Assembly (NCBI GenBank): GCA_023423695.1
Contig: JAFAFA010000088.1
Span: forward strand, 1 to 9,233
Length of the DNA stretch: 9,233 nucleotides
From: Pseudomonadota bacterium
GTDB taxonomy: Bacteria > Pseudomonadota > Alphaproteobacteria > Azospirillales > Azospirillaceae
Reading direction: 5' to 3'
In this document: in pieces, positions 6,382 to 9,233 of the stretch
Layout: the number at the start of each line of letters is the position of its first letter
Numbering within the stretch: position 1 is the stretch's first letter
Made by a program: the position numbers and the translations under genes
The notes under the pieces: generated by a model
Database searches by the model: none
What the model saw: the letters and a program-made list of their open reading frames with translations, nothing else
Told to the model about the DNA's origin: nothing

Positions 6382-6770
6382 CCTGTGACCCGGCAGAGTC
6401 TACGCCGTGTATCGCTAGGATGCGCGGGAATTTTCCGACGCGGAAGTGATGCTGACGTCAGCCGACGCGCGGACCGACACCAGGGGCGCGGTCGTCTGGT
6501 CAAGCCGGTGGTCAGAAGCCCAGTCGGCGCCGTCAGCGCCGACGAGGTGGCCAACTCGGGCGGGCGCCGTCGGCGCCCAGCTGCAGCACTTGGTGGATGA
6601 GGCGGCCGACCAGCCGGGCTCGCTGCTGGTCGGCCTGATCCGGATCGCCGACCGAGAGCCGATCACCCTTTTCGCGACAGCTTCCGATGGCCGCTTCTGA
6701 CCCGAACCGGTCATCAGGGCTCGCGATATCAGGTGTTTTAGCCTTCGAGAACGCTTGCAATAGGGCATCG
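6382..6770. other. Region without a convincing gene; weak ORF and possible frameshifted relic
   Basis: Two plus-strand frames look partly coding. Frame 1 (about 6448-6565) reads GRLVKPVVRSPVGAVSADEV. Frame 2 (about 6565-6700, ending TGA 6698-6700) reads AQLQHLVDEAADQPGSLLVG then LIRIADREPITLFATASDGR. Both have high G/C at codon position 3. Removing one base near 6569 would join them as ...NSGGRLGAQLQHLVDEAADQ..., so this may be a relic of one gene broken by a single-base change. I recognise no family and no good start. The opposite strand has a long open frame (6415-6804) that is low-complexity and serine-rich and looks like a shadow. Confidence 0.3.
6523..6578. repeat. Pair of GC-rich dyads sharing a 15-bp core
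   Basis: The first dyad is GTCGGCGC-cgtca-GCGCCGAC (6523-6543), with perfect 8-bp arms. The second is GGGCGCC-gtc-GGCGCCC (6562-6578), with perfect 7-bp arms. Both contain GGCGCCGTC(A/G)GCGCC (6526-6540 and 6563-6577), a 14 of 15 match, 37 bp apart. Neither is followed by a T run, so they are not obvious terminators. Confidence 0.6.
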
Positions 6771-6817
6771 GAACGGTTACCGGATATACAGTCAAACTGT
6801 ACATATGTTAACCGTTC
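6771..6817. promoter_or_regulatory. 47-bp concentric palindrome upstream of the SnoaL-like gene
   Basis: An inner perfect dyad TACAGT-caa-ACTGTA (6787-6801) lies inside an outer perfect dyad GAACGGTTA ... TAACCGTTC (6771-6779 and 6809-6817). Both are centred on base 6794. Of the 23 position pairs, 18 are complementary. The inner part has the form expected for a dimeric helix-turn-helix repressor (TetR or MarR type). It ends 15 bases before the preferred start at 6832 and just before the likely ribosome site GAGAGG (6820-6825), so it could be an operator or, if transcribed, a 5' hairpin. Which regulator would bind is not shown. Confidence 0.6.
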
Positions 6818-6831
6818 TTGAGAGGCCGAGC

Positions 6832-7242
6832 ATGACGATTGACAATAAGGAGTTGGTTCGCCGCTTCAACATCGAGGTCATTCAGAACGGTGATGAAGCC
6901 GCATTCAACGCACTGATGGCGCCGGACTTTATCAATCACGCCGCCACCCAGGGCATGCCTAACGGTCCGGAAAGCATGTGGAACACCTTCCAGAACATTC
7001 TTCGGCCCGCCCTGTCGGGCTTGAGGGTGATAATCCATGACCAGATCGCCGAGGGTGACAAGGTCACCACCCGCAAGACAATCAGCGGCGTTCACACCGG
7101 TACACTGGCCGGGATTCCTGCGACAGGACGTGACGTTGCCATCGACGTTATCGATATCGTGCGTGTTCAGGACGGCAAATATGCTGAACATTGGGGCGTG
7201 AACACTCTGTCGAATGTTCTTGCTGCACTATCGAAGTCGTGA
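6832..7242 (+). CDS. SnoaL-like / ester cyclase family protein (NTF2-like fold)
   Basis: The product has 136 residues, normal for the family. The pattern is typical: an N-terminal helix RFNIEVIQNGDEAAFNALMA, the motif APDFINHAATQG (30-41) with Asn35/His36, LRVIIHDQIAEGDKVTTR, a middle strand TISGVHTGTLAGIPATGRDV, and a C-terminal VIDIVRVQDGKYAEHWGV (106-123). SnoaL-like proteins form alpha+beta barrels; some are polyketide cyclases, but most small bacterial members have unknown substrates. I prefer ATG 6832 because GAGAGG lies six bases upstream; ATG 6805 is in frame but falls inside the palindrome at 6771-6817. The MarR gene converges on it with only 7 bp between stop codons. The AT-richer palindrome upstream suggests repressor control. 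Confidence 0.85.
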   Translation: MTIDNKELVRRFNIEVIQNGDEAAFNALMAPDFINHAATQGMPNGPESMWNTFQNILRPALSGLRVIIHDQIAEGDKVTTRKTISGVHTGTLAGIPATGRDVAIDVIDIVRVQDGKYAEHWGVNTLSNVLAALSKS

Positions 7243-7249
7243 TTTCGGC

Positions 7250-7693
7250 CTAGCAAAGCCGTTCGATAATGGGAATTGTGGCTTCAAGCGTCCGTCTATC
7301 CTCTTCGGACAGACGTTCCTCTATCAGAGCAGCGATCTTCGATGTCCGGGCTTCGCGGGAGCGAGACAATCCCTCTCGCCCCCTTTCGGTGATCGATAGA
7401 AGTTGGCTGCGCCCGTCCGCTGGATTGGGCAATCTGCAAACCAAGCCCTCGGTTTCAAGTTGAGCAGTCACCAGTCGCATACTTTGGTGTCGGACATTAC
7501 GGCAGTTCGCCAGTTCGGCGACACTCAACGGACCGCGTTTTTCAAGAAGCAACAGGGTTTCAGACTGAGATGTTGTTGGCGTATCTGTCTCATTCCTCAC
7601 GCTGCGTACAAATCGACTGATGGTATCGCGCAGCCTTTCTGCAAGTGCCAGCGCAGTGGCATCTGCTTCGGAGAGGGCTTTGTCGTTATTCAA
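7250..7693 (-). CDS. MarR-family transcriptional regulator
   Basis: The product has 147 residues with a TTG start at 7693; an in-frame stop (TAG) lies four codons upstream and no better start exists before the conserved region. A dimerisation helix (ALALAERLRDTISRFVRSVR) comes first. The winged helix follows at about 41-105: SQSETLLLLEKRGPLSVAEL, recognition-helix region NCRNVRHQSMRLVTAQLETE, then the wing NPADGRSQLLSIT (90-102) with the Asp-Gly-Arg turn typical of MarR proteins. A C-terminal helix closes the dimer fold. MarR proteins usually repress neighbouring genes and respond to small phenolic or oxidising ligands. The gene is convergent with the SnoaL-like gene, so a shared promoter is not possible; its own promoter would lie in 7694-7890. 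Target genes cannot be named. Confidence 0.88.
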   Translation of the reverse strand: MNNDKALSEADATALALAERLRDTISRFVRSVRNETDTPTTSQSETLLLLEKRGPLSVAELANCRNVRHQSMRLVTAQLETEGLVCRLPNPADGRSQLLSITERGREGLSRSREARTSKIAALIEERLSEEDRRTLEATIPIIERLC

Positions 7694-7890
7694 TTGCTTT
7701 CTCTATCTTTGCGGAAATGCGTTGTACATTCCCAAAAACCCGGGCGCAACGGACGTGAAACAGGATCGGCCGTTATGACCGCTCCTGGCGCTTTGCGGTC
7801 CGGACCAAACGGCCGTTTTGGGTCAGGAGCAGGCGCAGCTGGCAATGCGATGAGAACCACACCGCATTCCGAGTCTTCCGCCAGCTACCG
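7694..7890. other. Intergenic region with short palindromes
   Basis: No gene is supported. The region contains the perfect 12-bp palindrome AAACGGCCGTTT (7807-7818) and an inverted pair GCTCCTG (7781-7787) / CAGGAGC (7824-7830) around it. It should hold the MarR promoter at its left side and the 3' end of the DUF427 transcript at its right side. No clear promoter boxes are seen. Confidence 0.4.
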
Positions 7891-8259
7891 CTATGTGGCC
7901 GCGTGCTCTTCGATGCAATCGACGCGTTCCGGATAAAACGCCAAATGTTCGCGGATGGCGGCCACGGCGGGATAGGGAATCTCGTAGGTCCAGACAGCGT
8001 TGATCGCGATGCGATCACCCACGCGCAGACTGTAATACGTGGCATTCCCCTTGTAAGGGCAATGTGTCGTGTGCGCCGTGCGCTCGAAGGTCATCATGTC
8101 GGCATCCGCGTGGGGAATATATTGAACCGCGGGCAACTTCGCCTCCGTCAGCGTCAGGGCGCGTGCCGTTTCGGCGATGACCCGGCCGGCGAAGACGACA
8201 CGGAGCCGATTCAGGTTGGGGATGATCATGATGGGATGCTCGGGGCCGGCAATTTTCAC
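7891..8259 (-). CDS. DUF427-family protein
   Basis: The product has 122 residues with GTG start 8259 and AAGGAG seven bases upstream. The motifs are those of DUF427: RVVFAGRVIAETARALTLTE (20-39), PAVQYIPHADADM (43-55), the highly conserved HTTHCPYKGNATYYSLRVGD (63-82), AINAVWTYEIPYPAV (85-99) and the C-terminal LAFYPERVDCIEE. Family members are small soluble beta-rich proteins of unknown biochemical role. The gene is complete, and it is divergent from the exonuclease gene across a 230-bp gap containing a perfect hairpin. Confidence 0.88.
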   Translation of the reverse strand: MKIAGPEHPIMIIPNLNRLRVVFAGRVIAETARALTLTEAKLPAVQYIPHADADMMTFERTAHTTHCPYKGNATYYSLRVGDRIAINAVWTYEIPYPAVAAIREHLAFYPERVDCIEEHAAT

Positions 8260-8326
8260 AGCGATACTCCTTGCTCGCCAGTGGTTGCGCCGGTCATGGC
8301 GCGGTCGTCATGCCTTATACCAGCGA

Positions 8327-8356
8327 CTCTTGATCCTGACCTATCAGGATCAAGAG
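8327..8356. promoter_or_regulatory. Perfect 13-bp inverted repeat (hairpin) between divergent genes
   Basis: The arms are CTCTTGATCCTGA (8327-8339) and TCAGGATCAAGAG (8344-8356), with loop CCTA. No T run follows on either strand. Both flanking genes start away from it (DUF427 at 8259 leftward, exonuclease at about 8490 rightward), so a terminator is not needed here. An operator, an RNA 5' structure or a small palindromic repeat element are all possible. Confidence 0.65.
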
Positions 8357-8489
8357 CTTCGGCGGCATGGTCCGGCCGCTTGTGACCGTAGTGTCGCTGA
8401 TCTGCGGCCGGCGCTTTCGCCATGCTACTCTGGGCGGCGTGACTGAGCGTTGCCCTTATTTCACATCAGTGCCCCAGGTGGCTCCACCG

Positions 8490-9140
8490 ATGAAGGATTG
8501 GATCTCAATGAGCATGCAGCCATGGGAAGGACGTGACCGGCTGGTCGCGATCGACATCGAGACGACCGGACGGCGCCTGCCGAGCCTCCAGGACATCCGT
8601 AAGGCGCCCAAGGGCCTGCGTCAGCCCGGCATCATCATCGAAATCGGGTGTCTTGAGATCATCCGTGAGGGCGATGGCTGGAGGAAAGCGCGCAGCTGGG
8701 AGTCGCGGGTCAACCCCGACGCCCCTCTCCATCCCGACGCCATCAAGGTGCACGGCATCAAGCCCGCCGACCTGAAGGCGGCGCCCCGCTTTCCCGAGGT
8801 GGCCGACGCGCTTCTCGCCTTTCTGGGCGAGGACCTTCTGGTGGCGCATGCCTATGAGAACGAGATGGACTTCCTGAACTACGAGTTCGCGCGCTGCGGA
8901 CGCGCCGCATGGGGTGCCGACACGTTCTCGGCGGACCGGTTCATCTGTACCAAGGAGATGTCGCACGCGGTCTTCCCCGGTGCTTCCGGCTCGCTCGATG
9001 CGCTGTGTGATCGGCTGTGGCTCGACCGGAGTGATCGCTTCGCCCACCATGGCGCGCTGCTCGACGCAGATCTGACGGCTGACGCCTTCTTCAAAATGGC
9101 GTTGGGAGATACCGGCCCGCGCGACGCCGTGTTTGAGTGA
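8490..9140 (+). CDS. DnaQ-like DEDDh 3'-5' exonuclease
   Basis: The product has 216 residues from ATG 8490 (AGGTGG eight bases upstream); ATGs at 8508 and 8514 are also possible, and the frame stays open back to 8367. ExoI is LVAIDIETTG (Asp22, Glu24). A long linker (29-46) precedes IIIEIGCLEI. The IKVHGIKPADLKAAPRFPEV segment (86-105) is the usual epsilon-type motif. ExoII lies in LLVAHAYENEMDFLNYEF (116-133). SGSLDALCDRL is followed by ExoIII HGALLDADL (His187, Asp192). This closely follows the proofreading subunit epsilon of DNA polymerase III, but length and details suggest a paralogue. Such enzymes remove nucleotides from DNA or RNA 3' ends using two metal ions. In ExoII, the residue aligned with the catalytic Asp appears to be Glu125, with Asp127 two places later. 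Intact and apparently monocistronic. Confidence 0.87.
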   Translation: MKDWISMSMQPWEGRDRLVAIDIETTGRRLPSLQDIRKAPKGLRQPGIIIEIGCLEIIREGDGWRKARSWESRVNPDAPLHPDAIKVHGIKPADLKAAPRFPEVADALLAFLGEDLLVAHAYENEMDFLNYEFARCGRAAWGADTFSADRFICTKEMSHAVFPGASGSLDALCDRLWLDRSDRFAHHGALLDADLTADAFFKMALGDTGPRDAVFE

Positions 9141-9233
9141 GACACAGCGCCGGGCATCCGGAATCGTGCCGCGCGCACCTGACGGGCGGAAGGCGTCAAG
9201 GTCGGCGTATCGGGCCAGCTTGCGCTGAACCGC
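9141..9233. other. Right-edge sequence without a recognised feature
   Basis: The 93 bases after the exonuclease stop contain no clear start, terminator or recognisable motif. Minus-strand frames remain open to the window edge (for example a stretch reading QRKLARYADLDAFRPSGA), but they continue antisense through the exonuclease gene and I cannot assign them. Confidence 0.3.

Noticed and set aside
6415..6804. Minus-strand 129-codon open frame upstream of the SnoaL-like gene
   Set aside because: It is serine- and alanine-rich without recognisable motifs, and runs across the palindrome and the dyad pair; the plus strand looks more coding-like.
7243..7262. Shared bidirectional terminator between the convergent SnoaL-like and MarR genes
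   Set aside because: Only a weak CGGC/GCCG stem is present and it overlaps coding sequence; no T runs are seen.
7807..7818. AAACGGCCGTTT as a transcription terminator
   Set aside because: The stem is only six base pairs with no loop, and it is more than 70 bases past the DUF427 stop. It is just a short palindrome.
7773..8045. Minus-strand open frame overlapping the DUF427 gene end
   Set aside because: It lies in a different frame over the DUF427 coding region, which has clear family motifs; the overlap has none.
1..9233. CRISPR arrays, tRNA or rRNA genes
   Set aside because: No regularly spaced repeats and no tRNA cloverleaf or rRNA motifs were seen on either strand.

Overview
The window is GC-rich DNA with strong G/C preference at third codon positions. 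Gene content suggests an alphaproteobacterium, possibly Rhodospirillales (Azospirillum-like): an AcuI/YhdH-type reductase, a short DUF4167-type protein, and IS5- and ISL3-type transposase remains. The lineage is inference from protein flavour only. Most of the window is accessory DNA in which old insertion sequences (IS) have broken into host genes.

Layout. (1) 1-248: the C-terminal end of an acrylyl-CoA reductase-like gene whose last codons are replaced by IS-end sequence. (2) 232-2655: an IS graveyard. A frameshifted IS5-family transposase remnant (minus strand) is cut off by an ISL3-family element (871-2655) with 44-bp terminal inverted repeats. The ISL3 transposase reads through in one frame but carries three in-frame stops. 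(3) 2856-4685: an intact SLC13/DASS-type permease with central TrkA-C domains (minus strand). (4) 4779-5520: two related IS5-family right ends in the same orientation. The larger one is fused in frame to the first 57 codons of a P-loop ATPase gene. (5) 6381-4979 (minus strand): a tightly spaced set of DUF4167-like protein, small helix-rich hypothetical protein, and ATPase/transposase chimera, the last behind a near-perfect Shine-Dalgarno (SD) sequence. (6) 6382-6831: no convincing gene; it holds a pair of GC-rich dyads and a 47-bp concentric palindrome just upstream of the next gene. (7) 6832-7693: a SnoaL-like protein and a convergent MarR regulator. (8) 7891-9140: a DUF427 protein and a divergent DnaQ-like 3'-5' exonuclease, separated by a region with a perfect 13-bp hairpin.

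The genes do not form one recognisable pathway, and I see no clearly new defence or metabolic system. The items most worth a second look are the ATPase-transposase chimera, the concentric palindrome at 6771-6817, the hairpin at 8327-8356, the full-length ISL3 transposase with three stops but no frameshift, and the exonuclease with an apparent Asp-to-Glu change at its ExoII motif.
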